Assembly: GCA_015232355.1 (NCBI GenBank)
Contig: JADFZW010000007.1
Span: 42,865-106,864 of the forward strand
DNA: 64,000 nt
Reading direction: 5' to 3'
Source: Oligoflexia bacterium
Lineage (GTDB): Bacteria > Bdellovibrionota > Bacteriovoracia > Bacteriovoracales > Bacteriovoracaceae
The notes beneath the pieces were generated by a model. It had not been told where the DNA came from. It worked only from the letters and a program-made list of their open reading frames with translations, and did not search any database. A program made the position numbers and the translations under genes. Shown here one piece after another: positions 12,301 to 17,662 of this stretch. The stretch's first letter is position 1, and each line of letters starts with the position of its first letter.

Positions 12301-12796
12301 TTATAATCAAGCAATAGGTGGAGAATTTAATACTGGAAATAAAGTAACCGGTAAACTTTGTACCTCTATGAATGAACCATTAGATGAACACTCTTGGTAC
12401 AACAACTGGTTATGTTGGGGAACATCTAGTGCAGGTAATGTTACTAAACAAGCTGAAAGTTCTGATAGTAAAAGTGCTAGTGTTACTAACGAAGCAACTT
12501 ACGCTTCTTTCACTGAGAGTGGTGCCTATGCAATTTATAACAGCATAGACTTTAATGGAAAGAGCAGTATTGATATTAACTATGCTAACGACAGTGGTGG
12601 TAATGTAACTGTAACAATAAAAATTGATAGCGCTGGAGGTACTACCATTGCAACTAAATCTTTGGCCACAACCGGCGGGGCCACTACTTTTACTACTGTA
12701 AATGTTCCAATTAGCGTTGTAGATAGCACTCATCATCTCTACATCGAAGTTACTGGTGCAGGTGCAATTAATATTGATTATCTAACGATCAAGTAA
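2..12796 (+). CDS. Giant RTX/LamG modular surface or secreted protein, 5' end outside window
   Basis: The frame is open from the left edge, so the gene is 5'-truncated; at least 4264 residues lie here and the first internal ATG (161) is not a credible start. The visible unit is RTX-type Gly/Asp nonapeptides (GGDGNDT-like), then a jelly-roll LamG-like domain starting near W-D-A-x-D-P and ending in a Y-L-x-x-K-Y motif, then LTGGxGADTFxW and an R-D-x-I-T-D-F segment. Six such modules begin near nt 345, 1605, 2975, 4225, 9835 and 11040, and nt 2-160 are the end of another. The middle holds an Ig-like region (about 5330-5990), LVIVD-like beta-propeller repeats (about 6050-6980), three classical LamG domains (about 6990-9060) and an Ig-like domain (about 9410-9690). 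The C-terminus has three Trp/Cys repeats (G-W-x-N-N-Y-x-C type) and a CBM6-like carbohydrate-binding domain. RTX repeats normally bind calcium and LamG or CBM folds bind glycans or proteins, so an adhesin is likely. The secretion route is not visible. Confidence 0.9.
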   Translation, partial: LTAATPITLTASDFIYTSADQTFTSGNDTLTGTPTVQNILFGGDGNDTLTAGNMGDYIHGGSGNDSIIGGQGHDTLAGGSGNDTLTGGYGADSITGDTGDDHLYPDGQTFTNTTVSGLQLWLDGNDPYNTGTIPSNNTAITNWIDKSGNSGRNANTTTGSPTFKQNQTNISGRSAIYFDGVDDSIRGLTNALTFTNASMTSFISVDINAASTNNYRGIFSLYGPNNVNDHNNVNSIAAFQYTYENATPGAVGAARIVGATSVVPLYYPQDNYTNLGLKLDNGTYAVTERGTSKFGPSSYSDKSNMSIEGYILSCRWGGGAPNGEYGLNSISEVLVYNVALSTSNYQTVENYLAYKSGIPLTGTTFGVDMLTGGAGADTFYWSENSISNSSSSSRDRITDFSQAQGDKINLAGFTQKIYVLGNTSAFDGRYPGEMIWTQSGSDTIIKIDFGTDTVSDFEIQLDNFNNTTTPLSVNDFVFATNKVAMIGTTAGNSLSAGTNNNYVLIGGYNGDTLVGGTGADTIYPDNINFVASSISGLQVWYDAFDPNTSGNNLIANSSVSSWKDKSGNNNHAISSETARPLYSSNTFNSKYPTIVFDGVNDILGSTSNITLGAHTIYSVVSSTFEDKQYPIIMELGPNSNTNDGLYLTAFNGGTLYVRKGGVGSGKNHSVYYWLKGAGPSFVTHAYNGTHASNLFYINGETISLTDGPASNPGTGSTSNILYLGNRQAVTGYEFKGNASEFIVYNGSQSTAVQKSVEEYLSFKWGIVMAGLSFGNDALTGGSGADTFVWTNSSHSGVGEGNRDIITDFSQSVDKIDISNIQTILNNKLLWLGPIDPTANPLSANKIPSFGYVQESGITLVKVDRNGDGTAEMEIELTAATPITLTTNDFIYTSADQAYVAGTPLTGTPSVSNVLFGGDGNDTITAGDMGDYLFGGSGIDTITGGKGNDLLAGGSSNDTLTGSYGGDTIYGDTGDDTIYGDNQKFDPKALFNSNLVLWLNASDPRADKSGVIVGDHNADFLTWKDRSAYLNSTPVATPNNLTAPNTTTGKATLMSSAVNGRPAFDFDGNDYYEIAYKAGLNSANMAVFFVANPSVSDGNPRSPLTNRASYPFKGFMFYTWSCTIGNYDGWNSSPYSVPATPGIPAVNALTVSTNTFTHYFNGTSYSILPTPNTTPYVVPTANPLRVGTGNTEGGAAYFMIGAVPEVIMINRAITSSELDTVNKYLSLKYGIPVQGTPIASIFGVDTLTGGLGNDTFVWNNFSYSGVGSSANRDKITDFTHNIGNANAENDKIFFDYDVPVKLVATPASTPSNMPEVKWTNGNPNIVSVDWGGDGTADMEIEITSNTNTLVGNDFIFNYVFGTSYSDTLIGSNNGATLVGGYSGDTLIAGSGSDTIYPDGQSFTASSVLNMILWLDASDYSTLTYDGSNLVSQWNDKSGNGFYVYDTTSGTSTDRPTFVRTTAIGNSHRSVLRFDGGDMLTDNGGMSASKPTDALTLFVLGRRGADGNATKFLSHGAGSDGRGFEYSYSNTGVLSFYPRIANAGWGANASTSSPDAMALNQMYITMGLLDKSGSNVITSTALDGGTVHSSTVANGPNNISYSSPNVYLSVGSHQYGDTGGIGFYTTGDIAEIIYYSRALTSSEYSIVNQYLSYKYAIPLSGLSLGVDTLTGGTGADTFLWTNASHSGVEAGNRDIITDFSQAQGDKINISTLIPTGFVWQGTSALISTGVPSFNYEKPAGGPTVVHIDFGGDGTSDMDIELTGEITLTKSDFIFNEIPTVLSVSALNDANEHPPYPKIKLGEEVHVRIQFSTAISITGEVRLLLDMIGVDRNTDPCTLVTTDTLECNYTATSDDVSNVPLDYVNEYSLTLLNGATIKNSAGTISAYLTLPPPGILGSLSDKGLSLDGQVPVPSITIATPSSQNSLVTATLTFPESLQATPLTLSNFGGAVVTNGEVVGVTMNSTNNYTLNIVPLNENLITVSLPANSVSDLCGNNNAASTMQLFSSQLLATMQDGVATNGTTINYLAYPIDIHVDDLFLYIIGAGDAGLTMIDISVPATPIVRGQYSVDSTPDAFNLGLKDGYAYINHVTANKLHTLSIAANIATPLTIVPVATPINLSESANIFIYGNQAYCTGNANGTIKVFDISTAYAPSLTSTYTNTNLYKTNGLEATLIRGHNLYRAADNSGLDIINISNGTPVSFTSITGTRSILFSDKYVALTRPPDKSVSFYDISNPVSPTLSKTVSIPNAAANTAYGEALYQTLPFLFVANYPGSEIQVVDFSTMASAYVLDHKISTTGNPHALAYKDGYLYSGNYSNRAQIFKIYGPESAKIGNRNLVFDGVNDYVNIPHHSDFNIGNNSPLTLEAWVKAYSFPRDFNNIIDKSSSDSDGNYRFCVSSARKVVYWGYGTGVATGNTALNPFQWYHLAFVSNADGSSTIYVNGEVDATSALTTSRTTNTAPVTIGWDRCRASNPTCPAERFWDGEIDEVRIWNVARSANQIKTNMNRRLSGSESGLVSYYRFDEPGGSTVTQTILDSSLKGHDGTLGASSAAATDDPVSVESTSNMKNYGVYFSPNTGAFLLRNENIMNSTTKSTTFEGWFNIAKAPTSSESMISLYSNPNSINLYLNTDRTLKLCSTHTTTQCSNVIATSSGTDVLPIGEWTHLAFSFRAGSSENTGRIYLNGRKIASGTKSTSGDLISGTDAIYMTQIGSTAALTVKDVRLLKRVVPLYADSAGAIQEEMKIRKEMIEFQGAAADLLAFFPMSEGSGQYAYDVSANLSSSFIFGYNNGVEATYDPKWRTISEKETRLPRHRGIYFDDSVPKYAKLVGGLNLIDKSFSISMWVKAITLSTGYECFLGMGSSGTANNKLVLCYGDGDRNKSLIFAFYANDLDSTYRNVDSEWHNLSFTYDATTKARKIYKDGELFASDTSPNNYTGSGDLIIGYDGASPNFKGYIDDVRIWSDRVVSASEVKEYMSRPLRSGTSDFTNLAVYYKMDEEGGQYLVDSSGNRRHAILGSGATLDSNDPVRLILNPYDNDSGPSGFSVAFVNTTISNSNKTAAEFNIIGAEKYSSYDYTVTSSGGGSTVTGSGVVSSYTPPHRVTGVNLSSPSDGTLTLALTLTDLAGNTTGTPATTTIQKNTTVPSVILTSSSSALGNNNAVPVTITFSASVTGLTEGEITVTNGTKSGLSGSGTTYTVNITPTSAGNFTVYVPADVVTEGNSASNTLTLSRGNRSANTITGSTGNDLIIGGYGGDLINGGEGDDTLYADDYVFSTSSVSSANMQMWFDASDPYNNGSVPANNVLVGRWKNKYTSDASKDFSLSSDYTSINTAPTFKRNQVNGRPVFSFDGTDDILYYAGGSLFSFTRLSVYSVGKMKHIEGVDYGTYMSFSPASGDPMQTEDGLVFMDNKDSGGITAVRCWLCGDGNDLIAGFALNADYVLHSQLFDSSVANNGTYYVYENALQKATDTYANTNSVDPVSFSLGFSLKDGRPDYRRTFAEFAEVIIFDNVFTVGTQERERTENYLAMKYARALDGLPLGVDVLTGSSGADTFIWTNASYSGLCASSACDRITDFNPVEDDKIQLEGFSEVIHIIGTSAFSASGNTELRWYYSDPHTIIAIDWGGDGVSDFEIRLDNFSSSLGASDFKISKVASDGGRSLYGTSGDDVLYANYAHSPNNFAPIMISGATMWFDANDPSTLSTTSDGAAVSSWTNKGVTVAEGTVLSSITQATEANRPVYHANERNGRSALYFDGGDTLSQATVRLSSIFSASENTGFTVLKNSTLGANHTVLSTGNSKVYWYLPHTDGNSRVIYDYGDGWPAARIQPIIADYSAGSWDLFDLYRKNGNAEVFLNGTSQGTGTGLTGCPWTTTVDTSLTIAEYAFNGFISEIISYNTALSTTQQRYVREYLSSKYRLTTTSLPTREAETLHGGAGADTFVFTWHANKRTGDLENRDVIADFSSSEGDKIDLSDFGLKWKGNSDTFNGGGSKEVRWYADGSNVIVYIDSDGLNGTDFEIELTNVSSLSASDFILYRLDFSYAKAIDGGYCAAVTEGSENAIRGWENNYVCSTSDIGISYSETGVVAGKPYCLNIGGTDTGWDNNYICYNQAIGGEFNTGNKVTGKLCTSMNEPLDEHSWYNNWLCWGTSSAGNVTKQAESSDSKSASVTNEATYASFTESGAYAIYNSIDFNGKSSIDINYANDSGGNVTVTIKIDSAGGTTIATKSLATTGGATTFTTVNVPISVVDSTHHLYIEVTGAGAINIDYLTIK
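2626..2946 (+). repeat. Module-boundary repeat, copy 2 of the 1-327 sequence
   Basis: This copy has the same start sequence, the same order of RTX nonapeptides and the same reading frame as 1-327. It marks the junction between the second and third LamG-like modules. Confidence 0.8.
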
Positions 12797-12809
12797 AGGA
12801 GGAATAGCT

Positions 12810-13439
12810 ATGGATCAACAACTTTCGGCGCAGGAGCAACTTATCTATAAGATGATCTCCTCGCATATAAGAGTGCTCTCGCGGGATAATTTGGCAGAAG
12901 TTTCTAAAGTGCCAAATATCACTTTAAATGATTTAAGCAAATTAAATAGTAAAAATCAAGATAGTGGAGGGAACGTTTGTTGGAACTTAAGTCTACTAAT
13001 AAAGATGGATGCAATTCAAGTCGTCTTTGGTTGCTATTTTAGTAATTCAGCAGAGAAAGATTTAATTAGTAACCGATATAAAATAAATGCAGATGAAAAA
13101 GCATCTGAAACCCACTACAAATTATTTGGAGAATTTTGTAATCTGACTGGAGGTGGACTAAAACGATCAATCCACGATACTTTCAAGTGTGTATCTACCA
13201 ACATAGATAAAGACAATAATGTCCCCTTAACAATGTCTAACCAATTTCAAGAGCTAATGAACATGAGAAAATATCATGATGCTGATTGCTGGGTACTTCA
13301 GTGGAATAATCAATACATTGTTTGCTACTCATATATTGATATTAATGGAACTAAATTAGAAGAAATGGTTAAAGAAGCACATGATAAAAAAATTTCTTGT
13401 ATGGTAGCTGCAAAAGGTGGAGAGATTGAATTGTTTTAA
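12810..13439 (+). CDS. CheX-like chemotaxis phosphatase-family protein (A)
   Basis: This 209-residue protein carries the CheX/CheC-type motif E-x-x-N-x-x-x-G-x-x-K at E108-F-C-N111, embedded in GEFCNLTGGGLK. In CheX the Glu and Asn of this motif take part in removing phosphate from CheY-like regulators. No signal peptide or membrane segment is seen, so it is cytoplasmic. It resembles the protein at 15601-16182, which has E-Y-C-N-L and the same C-terminal I-E-L-F. The start is set by a strong AAGGAGG (12796-12802) overlapping the stop of the giant gene, only 13 bases upstream, so co-transcription is likely. It is followed by a CheY-like regulator. Family assignment is by motif only and overall similarity to CheX is low; a non-catalytic CheX-fold adaptor is possible. 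Confidence 0.6.
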   Translation: MDQQLSAQEQLIYKMISSHIRVLSRDNLAEVSKVPNITLNDLSKLNSKNQDSGGNVCWNLSLLIKMDAIQVVFGCYFSNSAEKDLISNRYKINADEKASETHYKLFGEFCNLTGGGLKRSIHDTFKCVSTNIDKDNNVPLTMSNQFQELMNMRKYHDADCWVLQWNNQYIVCYSYIDINGTKLEEMVKEAHDKKISCMVAAKGGEIELF

Positions 13440-13500
13440 ATATTTTTTATTAAAATTTTATTATAAATTACATTATAAATTATATTAAGGGAGTTTAGTT

Positions 13501-13869
13501 ATGAAAAACAAAGTACTTTTAGTTGATGATCACAAATCTGCCACACATGAATTGGCGACTTTATTAAAAAATAATGATTACGAAGTATTTGAAGCTCGTG
13601 ATGGTTTAGAGGGATTAGAGGCATTAAAAATCAATCAAGATATTAAACTAGTAATCAGTGATCACTATATGCCAAACATGGACGGATTAACCATGTGTGA
13701 AAAGATTCGTGAGAGTAAAGATTTTGGTTCAGTAATTATTTTTGTGGCCACCACAGAGGTCTCTCCAGAGGCAAAAACTAGAGGGAAAAATTTAGGAGTA
13801 AAAGCATGGATCACCAAACCCTATGATCCAGAATTAGTTTTGAAAGTTATTAAGCAAATAGGACTCTAA
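13501..13869 (+). CDS. Single-domain CheY-like response regulator
   Basis: This 122-residue stand-alone receiver domain has the acidic pair D9-D10, phospho-acceptor D54 (in SDHYMPNMDG), switch T84 and K106 (KPYDP), which is a complete active site. It has no output domain, so it must act by protein-protein contact as CheY does. A good ribosome site (aagggag) lies 10 bases before the ATG. It sits between two CheX-like proteins and its stop is 7 bases from the stop of a convergent PAS histidine kinase. The likely circuit is kinase to this receiver, with the CheX-like proteins as phosphatases; pairing is inferred from position. Confidence 0.9.
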   Translation: MKNKVLLVDDHKSATHELATLLKNNDYEVFEARDGLEGLEALKINQDIKLVISDHYMPNMDGLTMCEKIRESKDFGSVIIFVATTEVSPEAKTRGKNLGVKAWITKPYDPELVLKVIKQIGL

Positions 13870-13876
13870 TTGTTTG

Positions 13877-15502
13877 CTAATCGTTCACAAGAGGAATTTG
13901 TAAATAAAAAGAACTTCCTTCTCCTTCCTTGGTCTCAAAAGTTATCTTTCCTCCTATCTCTTTCAATGCCGAATGAACTAAACCAAGCCCTAATCCTGTA
14001 CCCTTGCCTGGTGGTTTAGTAGTAAAGAATGGATCAAATATTTTATTTTGGATATCCTCCGCTATTCCGGTTCCATTATCTTTGATTTTAACTACTAGAT
14101 TATTTTCTTTATCATTTTTAGTTTCAACAAGTATTAATTTTTTGCGCTCTTGAGGATTAGTTTCCAAAGCATCCTTGGCATTATTTAATAAATTCATCAG
14201 ACATCGCTTAAATGTTTCTTCATTTGCTTTAACAAATTTATTTTGAGCATTCATACTAACTTCAATATCAATATTTTTTTCATTCTTAAATATATCTTTT
14301 ACAAAATCAACTGTCTCGGTAATCACCCGATGAATATCAAGTTTATCATTAACTGCTTCTACCTGCTCATTTTTTATTTGTAGTGACATCCCTTTAACAA
14401 TGTTAACAATTCTATTACAAGCATAGATTGCTTTATCCCAAACTCCCATTGCCTCTTCATTACCTGTAAAATATTTTTTTAATCTAAACAAATGTCCCAT
14501 TAAAATCACTGTAGGATTATTTATCTCATGAGAAACACCCGCTGTTAAAAGTCCTATTGATGCCAATTTAGAAGAGATCATCACTTCTTTTTGTAATCGT
14601 TCTCTCTCCCTTTCCGCTTTTTTTGCTTCTGTAATATCCTCATAAACTCCAAGCACACCAATATTATTAAGTTGATAATCCTTTAAAGGAATAATACTAA
14701 TTTTTTGCCAGCACTCCGTTTCATTTCCCTCTTTTAAACTATTTTTCAACTCATGATGAACTATATTTGTACTAGAGTTCAAAACCTGTTTATCAAAATC
14801 AGTTAATCTTTCTTTATATTTCCATTCAAGCTCTTCATCACTCTTATTAACAACCTCTTCTGATAATTTAAGATTTAAATCTTTAGCATAAAGATCATTA
14901 CATCCCAAATATTTCAAATGGCGATCTTTCCAATAAACTCGCACTGGAATAGTATCTAATACATTTCGTAGCATTTGCTTTGATTCAATCAAATTGCGAT
15001 TTGAATCCTGCAATTCCTGAGTTCTTTCATTAACTTTTCTCTCTAAATCCTGATTAATTCGCTCTAACGATTGTTGAGCAAAAATTATCTCTGAAATATC
15101 TTGACCGGTTAACATAAACATTTTTAATGGCCTGCAATTATAACTGCTAACATAGCTAACGTTCCACAAATAGATGATAGGAGCAGATGTCTTAGGATGA
15201 ATTTGATTAATACTTAAATTAAAAGTAATATTTTGTTTTAGCTGATAAGTATTATCTAAATATTTAAAAAATGTTTGCCAACTTTTTTGATCAAATAATT
15301 GCTGTAAATTTTTACTGATCAATTCATCATTATCCACGGAAAATAGCTTTGCCAAAAATTCATTACCCTTAAGTATCTGACCATTTTCTGATATTATGGC
15401 CATAACCACCGGAGCATTATTAAAATTAAGTTCCTCTTGCTCCTTAGAAACTTCCATTATTTTAATAATATTATAGGTTGCTTTGAAATCAAAACTTGAC
15501 AT
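13877..15502 (-). CDS. PAS-domain sensor histidine kinase, cytoplasmic
   Basis: This 541-residue kinase has a PAS domain (about 25-140), a coiled coil (about 145-180), a second PAS domain (about 181-292), a HisKA dimerisation domain with phospho-acceptor H325 (GVSHEINNP), and a HATPase domain with an N box ([12 protein letters not shown], about 435-446), DNGTG (475-479) and GTGLGLG (501-507). No transmembrane segment is present, so it senses an internal signal. The start has a GAGGGA ribosome site. It is convergent with the CheY-like gene and divergent from the second CheX-like gene, which suggests one signalling cluster on both strands. Confidence 0.92.
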   Translation of the reverse strand: MSSFDFKATYNIIKIMEVSKEQEELNFNNAPVVMAIISENGQILKGNEFLAKLFSVDNDELISKNLQQLFDQKSWQTFFKYLDNTYQLKQNITFNLSINQIHPKTSAPIIYLWNVSYVSSYNCRPLKMFMLTGQDISEIIFAQQSLERINQDLERKVNERTQELQDSNRNLIESKQMLRNVLDTIPVRVYWKDRHLKYLGCNDLYAKDLNLKLSEEVVNKSDEELEWKYKERLTDFDKQVLNSSTNIVHHELKNSLKEGNETECWQKISIIPLKDYQLNNIGVLGVYEDITEAKKAERERERLQKEVMISSKLASIGLLTAGVSHEINNPTVILMGHLFRLKKYFTGNEEAMGVWDKAIYACNRIVNIVKGMSLQIKNEQVEAVNDKLDIHRVITETVDFVKDIFKNEKNIDIEVSMNAQNKFVKANEETFKRCLMNLLNNAKDALETNPQERKKLILVETKNDKENNLVVKIKDNGTGIAEDIQNKIFDPFFTTKPPGKGTGLGLGLVHSALKEIGGKITFETKEGEGSSFYLQIPLVND

Positions 15503-15600
15503 AAAAACTTCCCTCTTCTTTATTTATATTCTTTATTTATATTTATTTTATCTCAATTTTTATTACAAAGATAAAATAAATTCATTTATAATAAATACTA
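15503..15600. promoter_or_regulatory. AT-rich divergent intergenic region with 12-base direct repeat
   Basis: These 98 bases separate the divergent PAS kinase and CheX-like gene B and must contain both promoters. A direct repeat tctttatttata occurs twice (about 15513-15543). No clear sigma-70 or sigma-28 element could be assigned. Confidence 0.35.
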
Positions 15601-16182
15601 ATGAATACTTTTTTTAATTCTCCTCAAATCGACCCCTTTATAAATGAATGCAAAAAGCTGGCAGCTACTATAATATCTAGGCAGCTCAAAACAAATTTCG
15701 ATATCACCTCCAATTTAGAAATCGATGTATGTAATAAAGTTCTAAAAAATAATATGAGCTTCATAATGATTGTCAGTACTCACGGCAATCTCTTATTCAA
15801 AGTAATGTATTCCAAAAGAGAGATTGAAGATCATTTAAAACAAACCATGGCCGCCAATGCCGAACCATCAGGATTTTCGGTTGATGATTTAATGAAAGAG
15901 TATTGTAATTTATTTGCTGGCTCTCTAAAAACTCAAATGGAACTATTCTTTGGTGATAATTTAGGATTAAGTTTTCCTATAAAATTATCTGGTATTGATG
16001 AATTGTATTTCCCTTTAAATAAACTCAACACCTATTACAATCTATGGCAGATAGGAAATAACAACTTTAATATTATTTGTGCTATAGAATTAGAAGTTCC
16101 TAAAATATCTACTATCGAAAACTTTAATCGCTTAAACTTCGCTACTGATAACATCAACGAAACTAAGATTGAATTATTTTAA
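15601..16182 (+). CDS. CheX-like chemotaxis phosphatase-family protein (B)
   Basis: This 193-residue cytoplasmic protein contains E100-Y-C-N103-L-F-A-G-S-L-K, matching the E-x-x-N catalytic motif of CheX/CheC phosphatases better than its relative at 12810. The two share the pattern E-[FY]-C-N-L-x-[AG]-G-x-L-K and the C-terminal I-E-L-F, so they are probably paralogs. It starts 98 bases from the divergent PAS kinase and ends 9 bases before the convergent topoisomerase gene. No good ribosome site precedes the ATG, so the start is less certain. The likely role is dephosphorylation of the neighbouring CheY-like protein. Confidence 0.6.
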   Translation: MNTFFNSPQIDPFINECKKLAATIISRQLKTNFDITSNLEIDVCNKVLKNNMSFIMIVSTHGNLLFKVMYSKREIEDHLKQTMAANAEPSGFSVDDLMKEYCNLFAGSLKTQMELFFGDNLGLSFPIKLSGIDELYFPLNKLNTYYNLWQIGNNNFNIICAIELEVPKISTIENFNRLNFATDNINETKIELF

Positions 16183-16191
16183 TTCTATACT

Positions 16192-17646
16192 TTACTTCTT
16201 CAATTTCTTACTGGCGGCCGAACCAGCTGACTTATCTACCTTTTGTAATTTTTGATAGAGTTTTTTCCTCTCACGATCGCGTTTATTAAAAATTTCTGCT
16301 AATTTATCACCAATTTCTTTAAGCTCTTCAATTAATTTTTGTTTGATCAATTCCTCTGATTTGGCCACACTTAGATAAGTTTTTAATTTATCCTTATCTT
16401 CAGCAATCATGGCCGTACGCTTGTTAACCTCTTCTTGAGTTAAACGATATATCGCCATATCTGCTAAATAATCAAACTCTTTAAAATCTTTCTTCGCCAA
16501 GTAATCGGTAAATTCTTTGCGATTAGCACACTGGCGAGCGCGGATATAATGTTTCTCCTCTATAAAACGAATAATCTCTTGATTGCGATTTAAACGTTCT
16601 TTGGTTTCAATCGCCAACAATTCATAGCGCCTCTTCACCACTGCTAATCGCTGTTTAGTAAAAATTTCTACGATCTCTTCTGCCGAGGTGAAAATCTTCA
16701 CTCCACGCTCAGAGATTAGAGTGTAATTGGGAGTAACACTACTTTGCACTCCCATCACCATCTCCACCTCTTGCAGAGTTGGTCTGAAACCTTTTTTAAA
16801 AATTAATTCAATATTAATATCATTATCAACAGATGAGTCGATAAAATCCTTGATAAAATCCTTTTCAATAAATTTTCCTAAATGCTTATATATTCTTTGA
16901 GCATCAAATCCCTTTGGCAATTCAGTAATAAAAATACTGCCATCAATTTCCTCAAAGGTCATTTCAGTAATTATTTTTCCCTTCTCATCAAAGCTTAACT
17001 CTTTTTTATAGTGACGAACCCATGGTTTTATTTTTTTTGATCGTCCACTCTTTACCACTGACACCATTGAATCAATGATCTCTTTATGATTAAAGCTGGG
17101 AATTACAGAGGAGAAACCAGTTCCAATGCCTTCAGCACCATTTAAGAGCATCAGTGGTAATTTAGGTAACAGTCCTACTGGCTCCATTACTTTTTCATCG
17201 TAATTAGGAATCATTTTAACTTGATTGATATCATCAAACAAAAGTAACTCTGCTACCTCTCCAATTTTACATTCAATATATCTGCTGGCCGCCGGTGCGG
17301 TCTCCATTCTCTCTCCAAAGTATCCTTTCTTGTCAATTAACGGATAATTATTAGAGAAGGTAAAATCTTGCGCCATATTTGTAATTGATGATTCAATTGA
17401 TGGTGGTCCATGTGGATGAAGAGTTAAAACAAGCCCGGTTGCAGAGGAAACTTTCATCAAACCCTTGCTAGAATTTTTCCATAGAGTGAACAAAATTCGC
17501 CGCTGGCAGGGTTTTAATCCATCCTCTAGATATGGAATCGCTCGATCCATCAGAGTATAAATTTGATAATTTTTATACTCTTGTTCTACCACATTTTCTA
17601 ATGGTACTTCTGTTAATGAGTGATATGATTTTCCTTCTAATTCCAT
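16192..17646 (-). CDS. Type IIA topoisomerase subunit A (ParC/GyrA-like), short and divergent
   Basis: This is the DNA-breaking subunit of a type IIA topoisomerase. It has GLKPCQRRIL near the N-terminus, HPHG, and the catalytic Tyr in AASRYIE (Y123). The 484 residues stop after the coiled-coil/tower region, so the C-terminal beta-pinwheel of GyrA and most ParC proteins is absent. The segment NGAEGIGTGFSSVIPSFN resembles phage T4 and eukaryotic topoisomerase II (NGAEGIGTGW) more than the bacterial NGSEGIAVGM form. I place the start at ATG 17646, preceded by aagaagg; a TTG at 17673 in the same frame would overlap the upstream subunit by 11 bases. It is the second gene of a two-gene operon with subunit B. 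Confidence 0.88.
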   Translation of the reverse strand: MELEGKSYHSLTEVPLENVVEQEYKNYQIYTLMDRAIPYLEDGLKPCQRRILFTLWKNSSKGLMKVSSATGLVLTLHPHGPPSIESSITNMAQDFTFSNNYPLIDKKGYFGERMETAPAASRYIECKIGEVAELLLFDDINQVKMIPNYDEKVMEPVGLLPKLPLMLLNGAEGIGTGFSSVIPSFNHKEIIDSMVSVVKSGRSKKIKPWVRHYKKELSFDEKGKIITEMTFEEIDGSIFITELPKGFDAQRIYKHLGKFIEKDFIKDFIDSSVDNDINIELIFKKGFRPTLQEVEMVMGVQSSVTPNYTLISERGVKIFTSAEEIVEIFTKQRLAVVKRRYELLAIETKERLNRNQEIIRFIEEKHYIRARQCANRKEFTDYLAKKDFKEFDYLADMAIYRLTQEEVNKRTAMIAEDKDKLKTYLSVAKSEELIKQKLIEELKEIGDKLAEIFNKRDRERKKLYQKLQKVDKSAGSAASKKLKK

Positions 17647-17662
17647 CTTTTTTTTCGCCTTC

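Noticed and set aside
12410..12736. Minus-strand ORF of 108 codons inside the giant gene
   Set aside because: It is antisense to the repeat-rich gene, rich in Ser/Thr/Asn as expected of a mirror frame, with no ribosome site or domain.
1..12796. The giant frame as several separate genes
   Set aside because: The frame has no stop anywhere and the modules repeat in phase, so it is a single gene cut by the left edge.
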